Made by a program: the position numbers and the translations under genes. This document shows positions 17,721-26,768 of a DNA stretch of 64,000 nt, piece after piece (the first letter of the stretch is position 1; every line of letters begins with the position of its first letter). The DNA comes from Chitinophaga sancti (lineage in GTDB: Bacteria > Bacteroidota > Bacteroidia > Chitinophagales > Chitinophagaceae): contig NZ_CP139972.1 of the NCBI RefSeq assembly GCF_034424315.1, forward strand, positions 5,270,001-5,334,000, given 5' to 3'. The notes below the pieces were generated by a model. The model was not told the origin of the DNA. It made no database searches and was given only the letters and a program-made list of their open reading frames with translations.

Positions 17721-18710
17721 ATGAAAGTTGCCGTAGTAGGAGCTACCGGACTGGTAGGCTCAAAAATGTTACAGGTGTTAACGGAAAGAAATTTTCCGGT
17801 TACAGAACTCATTCCAGTTGCATCTGAGAAGTCAGTAGGTAAGGAAGTAACATTTAAGGGCAAGCAGTATAAGGTAGTCAGCGCAGATACGGCAATTGCC
17901 ATGAAGCCTGCAGTTGCACTGTTTTCCGCAGGTGGTGGTACTTCAACTGAGTGGGCACCAAAATTTGCTGAAGCAGGGATCACTGTTATTGACAACTCTT
18001 CTGCATGGAGAATGGATCCGACCAAGAAACTGGTGGTACCAGAGATCAATGGTAAAACACTGACGCCTGAAGATAAGATCATTGCCAATCCAAACTGTTC
18101 TACCATCCAGATGGTACTTGCTTTGAATCCGCTGCATGAGAAGTATAAGATCAATCGTGTGGTAGTATCTACCTATCAGTCAGTAACCGGTACTGGTGTA
18201 AAGGCAGTAGAGCAGTTAATGAATGAGCGGAAAGGTATAGATGGACCGAAGGCTTATGCACACCAGATAGACCTGAATGTGATTCCACAGATCGATGTAT
18301 TCCTCGATAACGGATACACGAAAGAGGAGATGAAGATGGTGAAAGAGACGGTGAAGATCATGGGGGATAGTAACATTCGTGTCACTGCTACTACTGTACG
18401 CATCCCGGTAATGGGTGGTCACAGTGAATCTGTGAACGTTGCCTTCGATAATGAGTATGATTTAAGCGAAGTACGCAGCATATTGGAGAAGACACCGGGC
18501 ATAATAGTAGTAGATGATCCTGCAAACGCAAAATATCCGATGCCAAAGGACGCACATGAGAGAGATGAGGTGTTTGTAGGCCGCCTGCGTCGGGATGAGA
18601 CCCAGGAGAAGACTTTAAACATGTGGATTGTCGCAGATAATTTGCGTAAAGGTGCAGCTACCAATGCAGTGCAAATAGCAGAATTTTTACATGCGCAGAA
18701 ATGGATCTAG
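17721..18710 (+). CDS. asd: Aspartate-semialdehyde dehydrogenase
   Basis: 329 residues. It reduces aspartyl phosphate to aspartate semialdehyde with NADPH, the branch point to lysine/diaminopimelate, threonine and methionine. The N-terminal Rossmann loop (VAVVGATGLVGSKML), the catalytic cysteine in NPNCSTIQMVLALNPLH, and the substrate-binding VPVMGGHSES-type segment (here IPVMGGHSESV) are present. Length and layout are those of the bacterial family. It is a single-gene unit with a promoter upstream and a hairpin terminator downstream. Confidence 0.97.
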   Translation: MKVAVVGATGLVGSKMLQVLTERNFPVTELIPVASEKSVGKEVTFKGKQYKVVSADTAIAMKPAVALFSAGGGTSTEWAPKFAEAGITVIDNSSAWRMDPTKKLVVPEINGKTLTPEDKIIANPNCSTIQMVLALNPLHEKYKINRVVVSTYQSVTGTGVKAVEQLMNERKGIDGPKAYAHQIDLNVIPQIDVFLDNGYTKEEMKMVKETVKIMGDSNIRVTATTVRIPVMGGHSESVNVAFDNEYDLSEVRSILEKTPGIIVVDDPANAKYPMPKDAHERDEVFVGRLRRDETQEKTLNMWIVADNLRKGAATNAVQIAEFLHAQKWI

Positions 18711-18733
18711 TTTATAAGTCCATGATATTCGTA

Positions 18734-18792
18734 AACGTATATACGTTATAACATAAACTATTGAGAGCAAGTGACCTATCACTTGCTCTTTT
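18734..18792 (+). terminator. Palindrome and terminator downstream of asd
   Basis: A 14-base palindrome (AACGTATATACGTT, 18734-18747) is followed by an 11-base-pair perfect hairpin (AGAGCAAGTGA/TCACTTGCTCT, 18764-18789) and a short T run. The second hairpin is the likely asd terminator. Confidence 0.75.
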
Positions 18793-18998
18793 AGTATCAA
18801 TTAGTATTAATATGATGAGAAATTTGTATTACCGAAACAAAAATTACACAGAAGTAGTATTGATTAATGAAGGATAAAATTCAATTTTGGTACCAATAAT
18901 CCTATGCCAACTTACTTCTTCCAAAAAAGTTCAAACTTTAAGAAAGTAAGGTGCTGACAGAACTAAAATTCACAAATCCGTAAACACCCTTAAGTCCT

Positions 18999-19250
18999 AT
19001 GAAAACCAACGCCAATCGTGAGCTTTTATTGATGCACAAATTTACTGAGGAGTGGAGCAACAACTTTTCTTCACAAGTATCACGCATCATGAACATTGTG
19101 GATCAACATGATACACTGGATGGAATTATCCCAATTATTGAGGTAGCCAACGTGTATAACCAACGTTTTGCGCACACTAAGACAGACAAAGAGAATCTGT
19201 TGAAGAATCGTAAGGCAAGACCGTTTGAGTTCCTGATCCACAAAAACTAG
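18999..19250 (+). CDS. Small hypothetical protein
   Basis: 83 residues starting MKTNANRELLLMHKFTEEW. It is a soluble, mainly helical, mixed-charge protein with no signal peptide or membrane segment. I do not recognise a family. It is kept because it starts at a clean ATG, has coding-like amino-acid use, no competing frame, and is followed by a hairpin (19405-19428). About 290 bases without any gene precede it, including the asd terminator and an AT-rich stretch. Confidence 0.5.
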   Translation: MKTNANRELLLMHKFTEEWSNNFSSQVSRIMNIVDQHDTLDGIIPIIEVANVYNQRFAHTKTDKENLLKNRKARPFEFLIHKN

Positions 19251-19404
19251 CCAGCAAAGTACCTGTTCCGTATTTATCTGTTGCCCTTTGTAACATGCTT
19301 ATAACTCAGGGATACATATCCGGCAGATAGGACTACAGACAGGGTTATTTTGCAATGGAGATTGTCTAAGAAATCGAAGAGCGTATTGTAGCGTAAGTTA
19401 ATTT

Positions 19405-19428
19405 CCTGTGCCCCGAGTCTTGCACAGG
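19405..19428 (+). terminator. Possible terminator hairpin
   Basis: CCTGTGC and GCACAGG pair around a 10-base loop; ATTTTTTG follows after six bases on the plus strand. Possible terminator for the small upstream gene. Confidence 0.4.
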
Positions 19429-19473
19429 GTAAGTATTTTTTGTCCTACTGAAGTTGGTGATGTGTACGGAAAA

Positions 19474-19542
19474 GGGCTGACTAAAAAGCAAAAAGAGAGT
19501 CATTGCACAGGAGTGCAGCAAACATCGTTTTTTAGTCAGCCC
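19474..19542. repeat. Inverted repeat, copy 1 of a two-copy intergenic element
   Basis: GGGCTGACTAAAAA (from 19474) and TTTTTAGTCAGCCC (ending 19542) form a 14-base-pair stem enclosing about 40 bases that contain a small TGCAC/GTGCA hairpin. The same arms recur at 26665-26760 around a different loop. It lies between convergent genes, so it may act as a two-way terminator. Confidence 0.85.
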
Positions 19543-19567
19543 GGAGATTGGGTTGAAGCTGGAGTCA

Positions 19568-20233
19568 TTATTCCAGGTCCAGCGCCCGGTCCATGAATTT
19601 CACAAAAGGCTGCATGACAGCAAAGATTTTCAGAATTTCTCTAACAAGCGCAGGCTGTAAGGTAGCATCGTCCGCGATGTGGTGCCATACGGTGAAGCTT
19701 TTTAGTTTCAGGTAAGCTATGGCTGGATTGTCCGGCTGGTAGCCCTGTGGCACAGTTTTGAGTGTTTCTCCCTCTATTTTCCCAAAGTAGCGGATGAAAT
19801 CCTTATTGGATATAATCTGCTGGAACTCTTCAAAATTGTAGTCTATTTCCTGTCTTACTTTCTTTAATACCGGCGCTTCGGGCATCCAGAGGCCGCCGCC
19901 GGCAAAGCTATTTCCACCTGGTTCCAGATGGAAATAATAACCCGGGCGGGGTGTTTTGCGGCCACCTGGCGCAAATGCAGCCCCCATATTGGTCTTGTAA
20001 GGTGTTTTATCTTTAGAGAACCTTACATCTTTGTATATACGGAATGTACAATCCTTCACCTGCAGGCCTATCAGTGCCGGATCCTGTTTACACAGGCCAT
20101 CCAGGATCTGCTGAACTACACTATCAAAGTCAGATTTTGCCTGCTGATAGTCCCCTTTATGGTCATCGAACCATGGCTTATTGTTATTCTTGCTCAGTGA
20201 TTTCAAAAATTTCAACGTGGTGGGCTGTAACAT
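19568..20233 (-). CDS. DUF2461 family protein
   Basis: 221 residues, the whole length of the DUF2461 (TIGR02453) family. Typical signatures are LKSLSKNNNKPWFDDHKGDY at the start, FRIYKDVRFSKDKTPYKTNMG in the middle and YYFHLEPGG. No signal peptide. The biochemical role of the family is unknown; the Arg/Lys-rich KDxRFSKDKTPYK core suggests phosphate or nucleotide binding, which is inference. A single gene with convergent neighbours downstream; the ATG is at 20231-20233. Confidence 0.92.
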   Translation of the reverse strand: MLQPTTLKFLKSLSKNNNKPWFDDHKGDYQQAKSDFDSVVQQILDGLCKQDPALIGLQVKDCTFRIYKDVRFSKDKTPYKTNMGAAFAPGGRKTPRPGYYFHLEPGGNSFAGGGLWMPEAPVLKKVRQEIDYNFEEFQQIISNKDFIRYFGKIEGETLKTVPQGYQPDNPAIAYLKLKSFTVWHHIADDATLQPALVREILKIFAVMQPFVKFMDRALDLE

Positions 20234-20411
20234 GCATCAGAATTTGTACACAAAATATAAAATAGCTTTTAGAAGGTAGCGACTCATTTTGTATTTTATC
20301 CAAGCCCCAAAAGGCGGCAGTTGATCGCCGATGCCTCAGACATCAACGATCAACAGCACCGCAGAATGGCCTGCGGCCGGCATAAAAAAGATGAAAAGGG
20401 TTTATTGCCTG

Positions 20412-21491
20412 TTAGAAATGATAGGTTGCAGCAACCAAAACGTTCGGTGATGTGCTTGCAGGAGCACCATCATGTTTGTTGAAAATATCTACTGAAGCTT
20501 TGTCAAGTCTGAATTCAGGAATGATAGTAAGATTGCCAACTTTATAATTGACAGAAAGGGTGCCAGCCATAACATGTCCACCGGTAGTACCGGAAAATGT
20601 TTTTAATGCATTTGCATCATCAAAATATTCTCCCCGCAGCGTAAGGCCCAGTGTCTTATTGAAATCAATATTCATGTACAGGGCAGATCCCCACCATTTT
20701 GCGGTATTATCAATTAGCTCTTTTTCACGGGTATTTTTATAGGTGCTTACGGTACCGTTATAGCCAAAGCCAATCACATCACTCACATTATATAGTGCTA
20801 CGAAATCCAGTTGGTGGTTCTGCACACCAGCAGTATCGCGGCCTTCGAGATAATTCAGGTATAATTTAAGAGGAGTGGTGTTTGCACTGTAGGCAACCTG
20901 TGCGCCGATATATTTGCTGGTCGACCAGGATGCCGATTTAAAATCGGTGGGATTGAATACACCCAGCATAGCGCTGAGATGTTCATTGATGGTGATATCT
21001 GCTTTTACACCCGTATTAAAAAAAGGTCCATTGCTGAACATATAGCTCATGCTGTAATTCCTGTTCTGATAAGCATCAACAAGCTCATAACCTATGTGTG
21101 TGGCAAAGCTACCCATGCTGATCTTTAATTTATCGAGCACCTGGTAACTGAGGTAGAGTTGTTTGATGGCCATTTCCATACTTCCCTTATCACCGGGATG
21201 ATCATTGTATGAAAACTCTGCCGCTCTTCTGCCAAAGCCAAGATCAGCTACGATACTACCTTTCTGGAAACTATGTTCGGCTTTCAGGGAGAACATACCC
21301 AGTTCAAAACTATTGTGCGAATTAGTGAAACTGGTCTTATTATCTGTGCTGTTGCCGTTAAAGTTATACTTGTAATATACATCTGCAGAACCTGAGATAC
21401 TCACTAAAGGACTTTTGGTAGAATCCACTGTTTGGGAATAGGCAAAAGAAATCTGGCTGACAGCAAAAGCTGTCAAAAAAAGTTTTTTCAT
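20412..21491 (-). CDS. Outer-membrane beta-barrel porin (BBP2/OmpL-like)
   Basis: 359 residues. A signal peptide (MKKLFLTAFAVSQISFAYSQ) is followed by a start typical of the BBP2 family (SISGSADVYYKYNFNG) and about sixteen amphipathic strands ending in LVAATYHF. It lies 252 bases downstream of the ammonium-transporter gene on the same strand, separated by a long inverted repeat that may lower read-through. The pairing suggests an outer-membrane route for small nitrogen compounds, but substrate choice is not visible in the sequence. Confidence 0.85.
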   Translation of the reverse strand: MKKLFLTAFAVSQISFAYSQTVDSTKSPLVSISGSADVYYKYNFNGNSTDNKTSFTNSHNSFELGMFSLKAEHSFQKGSIVADLGFGRRAAEFSYNDHPGDKGSMEMAIKQLYLSYQVLDKLKISMGSFATHIGYELVDAYQNRNYSMSYMFSNGPFFNTGVKADITINEHLSAMLGVFNPTDFKSASWSTSKYIGAQVAYSANTTPLKLYLNYLEGRDTAGVQNHQLDFVALYNVSDVIGFGYNGTVSTYKNTREKELIDNTAKWWGSALYMNIDFNKTLGLTLRGEYFDDANALKTFSGTTGGHVMAGTLSVNYKVGNLTIIPEFRLDKASVDIFNKHDGAPASTSPNVLVAATYHF

Positions 21492-21576
21492 GCAGTAAAA
21501 TTTGGATGATAAAAGGAGTGTGCTAAATCTGCGTGGCTGCTACTTTCAAACGATAGGACCGATAAGACAATAAAAA

Positions 21577-21705
21577 AGAATAGCTAATAATTAAGCACGG
21601 AAAAGAAACTCTTAACTCGAAACAAATAAGAAATTGGTTGATAAAATACGCTGGTTGATAAAATGATACTATCTACAATTTCCCGTGTTAATTATTAGCT
21701 ATTCT
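21577..21705. repeat. Long inverted repeat with internal direct repeats between amt and the porin gene
   Basis: The left arm at 21577-21600 and right arm at 21683-21705 pair over 23 bases with one extra base in the left arm. Between the arms the 13-base TGGTTGATAAAAT occurs twice, at 21635 and 21652. It may be an attenuator between the two genes or a small non-coding element; no terminator-like T run is evident. Confidence 0.75.
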
Positions 21706-21743
21706 GAATGTTTTGGGTATTCAAACTCACTATATATTCTTCA

Positions 21744-23126
21744 TTAATCTATTACTGGCTCTTCCTTGAGTGTACCGTTGTCGTATACACTCATCATATG
21801 TGGATGGTAGCTTTCGTTGTGCTGTGACGCATCCAGACCCAGTGCTTCCTCTTCTTCGCTTACGCGGAGTGGGTGGAAAGCATCGATCAGTTTGAAGATC
21901 GCATAAGATACAGTGAAGCTGTATGCTACTACGATAGACAGACCGATGAACTGAGTTTTGAACAGGTCGAAGTTACCATAGAACCAACCATCAACTACGT
22001 TTACGGCTTTGGTAGCGAATACGCCGGTGAGCAGCATACCTACCATACCACCGATACCGTGACAAGGGAATACATCCAGTGTATCGTCGATAGCAGTTTT
22101 AGATTTATAGTGAACCATCATGTTAGAAACGATTGCTGCGATGAAGCCCATGAAGATACTCTGTGGGATTCCTACGAAACCTGCAGCAGGCGTGATTGCT
22201 ACCAGACCAACAACGGCACCGATACAGAAACCAAGTGCAGAAGCTTTACGGCCACGAACCACATCGAAGAAGATCCAGGACAGACCAGCGGCGGCAGCAG
22301 CAGTATTAGTAGTAGCGAAAGCAGATGCAGCCAGACCATTTGCAGCTACAGCAGAACCGGCGTTGAAACCGAACCAGCCGAACCACAGTAAACCAGTACC
22401 TAAGAGTACGAATGGAATATTTGCAGGTTGCAGTTCTTTCTTTTCAATATGATCTTTACGGCGTTTCAGTACCAGGGCCCCGGCCAGTGCGGCACAACCA
22501 GCAGAAATGTGTACTACAGTACCACCCGCAAAGTCAATTACGCCCATCTTGAAGAGGAAACCTTCCGGATGCCATGTCCAGTGTGCAATTGGACAATACA
22601 CCAGTAAACTGAAAAGCACCATGAATAATACGTAAGATGTGAACCTGATCCTTTCAGCGGTAGCACCTACTACCAGCGCTGGCGTGATGATCGCGAACTT
22701 CAGCTGGAACAGCGCGAACAACAACAAAGGAATGGTGGGAGCAGCGGCCCATGGCGCACTGGAGGATACTCCTCTGAAAAACAGGAAAGTAGTCGGGTCT
22801 CCGATGAAACCATGATATGACTTACCAAATGACAGGCTGAAACCTACAGTCACCCACAATATACTGATCAGGCCTGTAGCTATGAAGCTCTGCATCATAG
22901 TTGAGATCACGTTCTTACGGTTCACCATACCTCCATAGAAAAATGACAGACCAGGGGTCATGAAAAATACCAGGCAGGTTGATACCAGAATCCACGCGAT
23001 GTCACCATAATTATATTTTCCCTCAGGATCTGCAAAAAGCGGCTCGTTTTTAACGAATAAACCAAATATTGCCACTAGTCCCAGAATAATAAAGGGCAAA
23101 TAGTCCTGAAATGATGTTTTCTTCAT
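21744..23126 (-). CDS. amt: Ammonium transporter
   Basis: 460 residues with 11-12 hydrophobic helices. Family signatures include FFMTPGLSFFYGGMVNRKN, VDFAGGTVVH-type (here IDFAGGTVVHISAGCAALAG) and the pore His in FPCHGIGGMVGMLLTGVF. It conducts ammonium or ammonia across the inner membrane. The C-terminal tail (EEEEALGLDASQHNESYHP) is the region where GlnK-type proteins dock; no glnK gene is in the window. A promoter lies about 27-56 bases upstream. The downstream porin may be partly co-transcribed. Confidence 0.96.
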   Translation of the reverse strand: MKKTSFQDYLPFIILGLVAIFGLFVKNEPLFADPEGKYNYGDIAWILVSTCLVFFMTPGLSFFYGGMVNRKNVISTMMQSFIATGLISILWVTVGFSLSFGKSYHGFIGDPTTFLFFRGVSSSAPWAAAPTIPLLLFALFQLKFAIITPALVVGATAERIRFTSYVLFMVLFSLLVYCPIAHWTWHPEGFLFKMGVIDFAGGTVVHISAGCAALAGALVLKRRKDHIEKKELQPANIPFVLLGTGLLWFGWFGFNAGSAVAANGLAASAFATTNTAAAAAGLSWIFFDVVRGRKASALGFCIGAVVGLVAITPAAGFVGIPQSIFMGFIAAIVSNMMVHYKSKTAIDDTLDVFPCHGIGGMVGMLLTGVFATKAVNVVDGWFYGNFDLFKTQFIGLSIVVAYSFTVSYAIFKLIDAFHPLRVSEEEEALGLDASQHNESYHPHMMSVYDNGTLKEEPVID

Positions 23127-23152
23127 AGCAATTCGATTTTAAATTTCTTCAA

Positions 23153-23182
23153 TAAAAGTATGAATAAATTTAAATCGTCAAA
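23153..23182 (-). promoter_or_regulatory. Candidate promoter of amt
   Basis: On the minus strand TTTG (23179-23182) is followed after 18 bases by TACTTTTA (23153-23160), one mismatch from TAnnTTTG, 26 bases before the start codon. Confidence 0.45.
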
Positions 23183-23598
23183 TAGAGGGGGTCAAAAATA
23201 GAAATGATCGAATAAATAGGGGTGAAAGTGGGTCAAATGCTAACTATATTATAAATAATAATAATATTAATAATGATTTTAGTCATTCTTTGAGTGGAAA
23301 AGCAAGCATTGTTAAAATATAATCACATGATATAGAATAAGTTAGGTGGTACTTAAGTAGGAATTAACGAATTTCTAAAATTAGGGCTTTGAGTATTACA
23401 GCAATTTTCATAGATGGCATATAATTATTTGTAAAACAATTATTTAAAAATAACTTTAATTATGTTATGTTGTTGAAATTGATTGAAAAACATCTAACAC
23501 ATATAATTATTAATAATATTATTATTACTACTTAATGGTTTCTTAGAGGAAGCAGCTATCGTTTTCAGGCTCATTTTTCATCTTTTTTTAAACACCAA
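23183..23598. other. AT-rich non-coding region between uvrB and amt
   Basis: More than 400 bases of highly AT-rich sequence without a gene. Near-complementary runs of AAT/ATT triplets lie at about 23250-23275 and 23500-23530 (AATAATAATATTAATAAT and its near reverse). No binding site can be named; an upstream control region for amt, such as nitrogen regulation, is possible. Confidence 0.5.
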
Positions 23599-23643
23599 CC
23601 CCGAAAAAAAGGTTCTCAAGATGATAAAACCAATTTTTCGGGG
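23599..23643 (-). terminator. Probable uvrB terminator hairpin
   Basis: CCCCGAAAAA (23599-23608) pairs with TTTTTCGGGG (23634-23643); GGTT/AACC extends the stem past a small internal loop. It lies 56 bases after the uvrB stop. Confidence 0.6.
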
Positions 23644-23698
23644 AGAGAGACTGAAATTTTACAAGGAGAGACCCTATAAAATAACTTATTATTAAAAT

Positions 23699-25753
23699 TT
23701 ATAATTCTTTCATAGTATCCAGTTCACGCTGCAAGGCAAACATCTGATCGCGCAATCTGGCAGCTTCCATAAAGTCCAGGTCCCGGGCCGCCTTTTCCAT
23801 GTCTTTTTTCACTTTCGCAATTGACTTCTCCATTTGAGGGATTGTCTTGACTGCCGCTTCCTGTTTGGCGTAGTCTACTGCATTTTCTGCCACCAGGGTC
23901 ACTTCATCATGTACTGCTATTGGAGAATTCTCGTCGAAGTTCTTGATTTCCAGCACGGATGTCTGGCCCATGATCTGCTCCCTGGTTTTCAGCACCGTTC
24001 TTGGCGTAATGCCATGCAGGCGGTTGTAAGCAATCTGCTTCTCCCGGCGGCGGTCGGTTTCATCGATGGTACGCTGCATACTGTCTGTAATCTTATCTGC
24101 ATAGAAGATTACCAGACCATCTACGTTACGCGCCGCCCTACCTGCGGTCTGGGTCAGGGAACGTTCATCGCGGAGGAACCCTTCCTTGTCCGCATCCAGG
24201 ATGGCCACCAGGGTTACCTCGGGCAGATCCAAACCTTCACGGAGCAGGTTCACACCTACCAGTACATTAATATTACCTAAGCGCAGGTCGCGGAGGATCT
24301 CTATTCTCTCCAGGGTATCTACCTCGGAGTGGATATACCTTGACTTAATATTAATACGCTGCAGGTATTTGTCCATTTCCTCGGCCATACGCTTGGTGAG
24401 CGTGGTTACCAGCACACGGCCCCCCTGCTGTACCCTTTTATCTATTTCTTCCAGCAGGTCATCTACCTGGTTCATACTGGGCCTTATCTCTATAGGAGGC
24501 TCCAGCAGGCCGGTAGGTCTTACTACCTGTTCCACGACCACGCCCTCTGTCTGGCGCAGCTCGTAGTCACCCGGGGTTGCACTCACGAAGATGGCCTGGT
24601 TCACCAGGTTCTCGAATTCGAAGAAGTTCAGCGGACGGTTATCCAGTGCAGAGGGCAGCCGGAAACCGAAATCTACCAGGGTGAGTTTACGGGAACGGTC
24701 ACCACCATACATACCACCAATCTGGGGAATGGTTACGTGGCTCTCGTCTATGACTAATAAGAAATCTCTCGGGAAGTAATCCAGCAGGCAGAATGGACGG
24801 GTACCCGGGGTACGTCTGTCCAGGAAGCGGGAGTAGTTTTCAATACCGCTACAGTAACCCAGTTCCCTGATCATTTCAAGGTCATAATTTACCCTTTCTG
24901 AGAGGCGCTGGGCTTCAATATGTTTTCCTTCTGCCCGGAAGTAATCTACCTGTGCTTTCAGCTCATCCTGTATTTCAAAGATGATCTGTTGCATCATGTC
25001 TTTAGGAGCGAGGTAGAGATTTGCAGGGAAGATGGCGGCATTTTCCATGGTGCCGATACGCTTACCGTTCTGTACATCGAAGCTTTCAATTTCTTCTACT
25101 TCATCACCAAAGAAAGTGATACGATATGCATAATCTACATAGGGCAGATTGATGTCTACAGTATCTCCTTTTACACGGAAGTTACCACGGTTGAAATCGC
25201 CGGTGGTACGGGTGTACAGTGAGTTTACAAGACCATGTAATACCGTGTTGCGGCTAATGGTCTGGCCTTTGTGCAGACGAATGATACCGTTTTCATAATC
25301 GGTAGGATTACCCATACCATAGATACAGGATACGCTGGCTACCACGATGATGTCTCTACGGCCGGAGAGCAGGCTGGTAGTGGCTCTGAGGCGCAGCTTA
25401 TCCAACTCTTCGTTAATAGCAAGGTCCTTTTCTATATAAGTATCACTCACCGGCATGTAAGCTTCGGGCTGGTAATAATCGTAATAGGAAACGAAATATT
25501 CGACAGCATTGTCGGGGAAGAACTGGCGGAACTCACCGTAAAGCTGGGCTACCAGGGTTTTATTATGGGTAAGCACGAGGGTAGGGCGCTGCACCTGTTG
25601 GATGACATTGGCTACGGTAAAGGTTTTACCGGAACCGGTTACACCCAGCAGGGTTTGGTAGGGAGCTCCATCCTGCACGCCTTCCACCAATTCTTTGATT
25701 GCTCCCGGCTGATCGCCGGAGGGAGCGTAAGGTGAATGAATTTTAAATGGCAT
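23699..25753 (-). CDS. uvrB: Excinuclease ABC subunit B
   Basis: 684 residues from the ATG at 25751-25753; an in-frame TTG two codons earlier is unlikely. UvrB is the DNA helicase-like damage-verification subunit of nucleotide excision repair. Walker A (GVTGSGKTFTVANV) is near residue 40, the beta-hairpin tyrosines (YFVSYYDYYQPEAY) near 90, the DEAD-like DESH later (LLVIDESHVTIPQ), helicase motif VI (QTAGRAARN), and a C-terminal UVR coiled-coil (MEKAARDLDFMEAARLRDQM). The gene is a single unit; no other uvr gene is adjacent. Confidence 0.98.
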   Translation of the reverse strand: MPFKIHSPYAPSGDQPGAIKELVEGVQDGAPYQTLLGVTGSGKTFTVANVIQQVQRPTLVLTHNKTLVAQLYGEFRQFFPDNAVEYFVSYYDYYQPEAYMPVSDTYIEKDLAINEELDKLRLRATTSLLSGRRDIIVVASVSCIYGMGNPTDYENGIIRLHKGQTISRNTVLHGLVNSLYTRTTGDFNRGNFRVKGDTVDINLPYVDYAYRITFFGDEVEEIESFDVQNGKRIGTMENAAIFPANLYLAPKDMMQQIIFEIQDELKAQVDYFRAEGKHIEAQRLSERVNYDLEMIRELGYCSGIENYSRFLDRRTPGTRPFCLLDYFPRDFLLVIDESHVTIPQIGGMYGGDRSRKLTLVDFGFRLPSALDNRPLNFFEFENLVNQAIFVSATPGDYELRQTEGVVVEQVVRPTGLLEPPIEIRPSMNQVDDLLEEIDKRVQQGGRVLVTTLTKRMAEEMDKYLQRINIKSRYIHSEVDTLERIEILRDLRLGNINVLVGVNLLREGLDLPEVTLVAILDADKEGFLRDERSLTQTAGRAARNVDGLVIFYADKITDSMQRTIDETDRRREKQIAYNRLHGITPRTVLKTREQIMGQTSVLEIKNFDENSPIAVHDEVTLVAENAVDYAKQEAAVKTIPQMEKSIAKVKKDMEKAARDLDFMEAARLRDQMFALQRELDTMKEL

Positions 25754-25818
25754 ATTCAAATTTACTAAGAAATGGACAAACGGTAACTCCTGCCTTCGGC
25801 AGAAGCCAAGCTTTATAT

Positions 25819-25826
25819 TACCTTTA
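25819..25826 (+). promoter_or_regulatory. Possible -7 element of the S1/P1 nuclease gene
   Basis: TACCTTTA, one mismatch from TAnnTTTG, 34 bases before the ATG; no convincing -33 partner. Confidence 0.3.
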
Positions 25827-25860
25827 CTTTTTACTGATTTAACCAGCTCATTTATTTTTT

Positions 25861-26658
25861 ATGCTTAAGAAGTTATACCTGCTTGGTCTGGGCCTGATAT
25901 TACCGCTCATTCCGTTATCTGTTTTTGCATGGGGAGTGACGGGTCACCGTATTGTTGCTGAGATTGCCTACCGGCATCTTACACCTAAAGCCTTGAAAGC
26001 TGTACAGGCTATTCTTGGAAAAGAGAGTATGGCAATGGTGTCAACATGGCCTGATTATATTAAGAGTGATACCACACATCGTTTTGATAGCCGTTATAGC
26101 TGGCATTTTGTAGATTTCCCTGCGCATGTGGATAAAGCGGGCATAGAGGCTACTTTGAAGACGGTGAAGAAAGAGAATTTGTATGATGAAACGGAGGCAC
26201 TGATCAGTGAGTTGAAATCAAAGAAAGGAACGAAGGAAGAGCAGTGGCTGGCGATGACTTACCTGATTCATATGATAGGGGATATGCATCAGCCTTTGCA
26301 TGTGGGCAGAGATGAGGACCAGGGGGGTAATAAGATTCCGGTGATGTGGTTTGGGAATCAGTCTAATTTGCATAGAGTATGGGATGAGCAGTTGATAGAT
26401 TTTCAGCAGTTGAGTTATACCGAGTATACGGCGGCGTTGGATACGGCAGATGCGGCGCAGATTAAGGGGATGCAGAGTGGGAGTGTGAAGGATTGGTTGT
26501 ATGAGTCAAATCAACTGGCGGATAAGGTATATGATAAGACGCAGGCGAATGAGAAGCTGAGTTATAAGTATAATTATGTTTTTGTGAAGGATTTGAATAG
26601 TCAGCTACTCAAAGGAGGCTTGAGATTAGCAGCCTTACTGAATGAAATTTATAAATAA
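25861..26658 (+). CDS. S1/P1-family zinc-dependent nuclease, secreted
   Basis: 265 residues. A signal peptide (LGLGLILPLIPLSVFA) is cleaved before WGVTGHR, which places the N-terminal Trp as first zinc ligand, as in S1/P1 nucleases. The remaining zinc ligands are visible in order: GHRIVAEIA, WPDYI, WHFVDFP, HMIGDMHQPLHVG and NLHRVWDEQLI. The enzyme cleaves single-stranded nucleic acids, probably in the periplasm or outside the cell, where it could supply phosphate or nucleosides. It ends 6 bases before the second copy of the shared inverted repeat. Confidence 0.95.
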   Translation: MLKKLYLLGLGLILPLIPLSVFAWGVTGHRIVAEIAYRHLTPKALKAVQAILGKESMAMVSTWPDYIKSDTTHRFDSRYSWHFVDFPAHVDKAGIEATLKTVKKENLYDETEALISELKSKKGTKEEQWLAMTYLIHMIGDMHQPLHVGRDEDQGGNKIPVMWFGNQSNLHRVWDEQLIDFQQLSYTEYTAALDTADAAQIKGMQSGSVKDWLYESNQLADKVYDKTQANEKLSYKYNYVFVKDLNSQLLKGGLRLAALLNEIYK

Positions 26659-26664
26659 TAAAAA

Positions 26665-26760
26665 GGCTGACTAAAAAGTAAAATGAAGGCGCTGTGAATT
26701 GCGTAAAAGCCATTTCGTCTCCATTATCCACCCGGGAGGGGGTACCCTTTTTAGTCAGCC
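26665..26760. repeat. Inverted repeat, copy 2 of the two-copy intergenic element
   Basis: GGCTGACTAAAAAG (26665-26678) and CTTTTTAGTCAGCC (26747-26760) are exact reverse complements and match the arms at 19474-19542. The 68-base loop differs from copy 1 and holds CACCCGGGAGGGGGTAC. It lies between the convergent nuclease and PfkB genes. Confidence 0.88.
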
Positions 26761-26768
26761 GCTTATTG

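Noticed and set aside
25757..25764. TAAATTTG as uvrB promoter
   Set aside because: A match to the -7 consensus, but only 3 bases before the ATG, too close to give a usable transcript.
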